Part shown: positions 7,146 through 7,458 of the stretch, piece by piece
Layout: every line of letters starts with the position of its first letter
Position numbering within the stretch: the first letter of the stretch is position 1
Assembly (NCBI GenBank): GCA_030523905.1
Contig: JAUNHO010000041.1
Location: forward strand, 1-7,458
Length of the DNA: 7,458 bases
Reading direction: 5' to 3'
Origin: Bergeyella zoohelcum
GTDB lineage: Bacteria > Bacteroidota > Bacteroidia > Flavobacteriales > Weeksellaceae
Made by a program: the position numbers and the translations under genes
The notes under the pieces: model-generated
The model's input: only the letters and a program-made list of their open reading frames with translations
Told to the model about the DNA's origin: nothing
Database searches by the model: none

Positions 7146-7274
7146 TGTTACCTGTCTTTTACGCCTATCTTACCCGTAAAAGAGGGGTTGAAAGGCGTTC
7201 GCGACGGGTAGCGAACCTGTAAAAGACGGGTAACATTGCCAAAAAAACGGGTTGAAAGGTGTTCGCGATGGGTA
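7146..7274. repeat. Cluster of direct and inverted repeats with core GAYGGGTA
   Basis: A 26-base unit beginning GGGTTGAAAGGYGTTCGCG occurs at 7185-7210 and 7249-7274 with two C/T differences. Both copies end in GAYGGGTA, and a third GACGGGTA is at 7225-7232. Inverted versions lie at 7149-7156 (TACCTGTC) and 7171-7178 (TACCCGTA). A 17-base inverted pair with one mismatch joins 7146-7162 (TGTTACCTGTCTTTTAC) and 7219-7235. GTTCGC (7197-7202) and GCGAAC (7211-7216) make a small hairpin. No gene is visible in 7065-7458. The cluster lies directly upstream of the restriction-modification promoter element and may be a dispersed repeat or a set of regulator-binding sites. Confidence 0.65.
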
Positions 7275-7317
7275 AAAGCCTCATCAATCGCACTGAAAGG
7301 GGCTTTTTAGTCCAAAT

Positions 7318-7432
7318 CTCTCGCTGATTTTACAGATTTAGAAGAATAAAAAATGAAAATCTGTTCAATCGGCGCAATCCGCGAGCGGTAAAATAAAATA
7401 ACTCACGCTGATTTTGCAGATTACGCAGATTT
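7318..7432. repeat. CTCxCGCTGATTTT...CAGATT repeat family, two direct copies and one degenerate inverted copy
   Basis: CTCTCGCTGATTTTACAGATT (7318-7338) and the matching stretch at 7402-7422 agree at 19 of 21 positions. The second continues ACGCAGATTT. Between them, 7355-7388 read on the minus strand starts CCGCTCGCGGATTGCG and ends in ACAGATTTTC, a diverged inverted copy. Words of this kind (CGCTGATTTTGCAGATTACGCAGATT) are, from memory, frequent intergenic repeats in Bacteroidota. No coding frame of note is present here. Confidence 0.6.
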
Positions 7433-7458
7433 ATTTTCTACGATTTAAGCGTTGAAAA

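Noticed and set aside
7274..7307. AAAAGCC (7274-7280) and GGCTTTT (7301-7307) as a possible terminator
   Set aside because: The stem is only seven pairs, mostly A:T, with a 20-base loop, and the gene it would end is not in the window. The support is too weak for a terminator call.
7268..7390. Very short plus-strand frames (19 codons from 7268, 12 codons from 7353)
   Set aside because: They lie in repeat DNA, have no ribosome-binding site and resemble nothing known.

Overview
The window looks like a chromosome segment from a member of the Bacteroidota, most likely a flavobacterium of the Weeksellaceae type (Chryseobacterium/Riemerella-like). Three things point there: a SusC/SusD-type outer-membrane pair, promoter elements of the Bacteroidota form TAnnTTTG instead of TATAAT, and starts without strong Shine-Dalgarno sequences. 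The genus is an inference. All four protein genes that can be supported lie on the minus strand, so the gene order reads from right to left.

Right end (7065-7458): no gene is visible in this roughly 390-base stretch. It holds a repeat-rich leader: five GAYGGGTA-like words in direct and inverted orientation (7149-7274) and a family of CTCxCGCTGATTTT...CAGATT repeats (7318-7432). A TATTTTTG promoter element lies at 7091-7098, just before the next gene. 4824-7064: a 746-residue protein with an apparent PD-(D/E)XK nuclease site at its N-terminus and a gamma-class N6-adenine methyltransferase core. It reads as a Type IIG restriction-modification enzyme. Its C-terminal part is short, and a GC-rich palindromic repeat is translated in frame near the end. 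A perfect 18-bp inverted repeat lies inside the methyltransferase region.

4518-4823: no gene is visible here, but most of it is a 169-bp element with 36-bp imperfect terminal inverted repeats (4607-4775), like a miniature inverted-repeat transposable element. 3771-4517: a well-recognised 23S rRNA pseudouridine synthase (rluF). 3633-3770: a short intergenic region with a TACTTTTG promoter element.

777-3632 and 1-765: a SusC/RagA TonB-dependent outer-membrane transporter followed 11 bases later by a SusD/RagB surface lipoprotein, cut by the left edge. Together they would form a SusCD nutrient-uptake complex. No enzyme gene in view tells the substrate. The SusC lacks the usual N-terminal carboxypeptidase-regulatory-like domain.

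The restriction-modification gene is bounded by repeats on both sides, next to the housekeeping gene rluF, so it is the most plausible accessory insertion here. I see no clearly new multi-gene system. The points worth following are the repeat elements in and around the restriction-modification gene.
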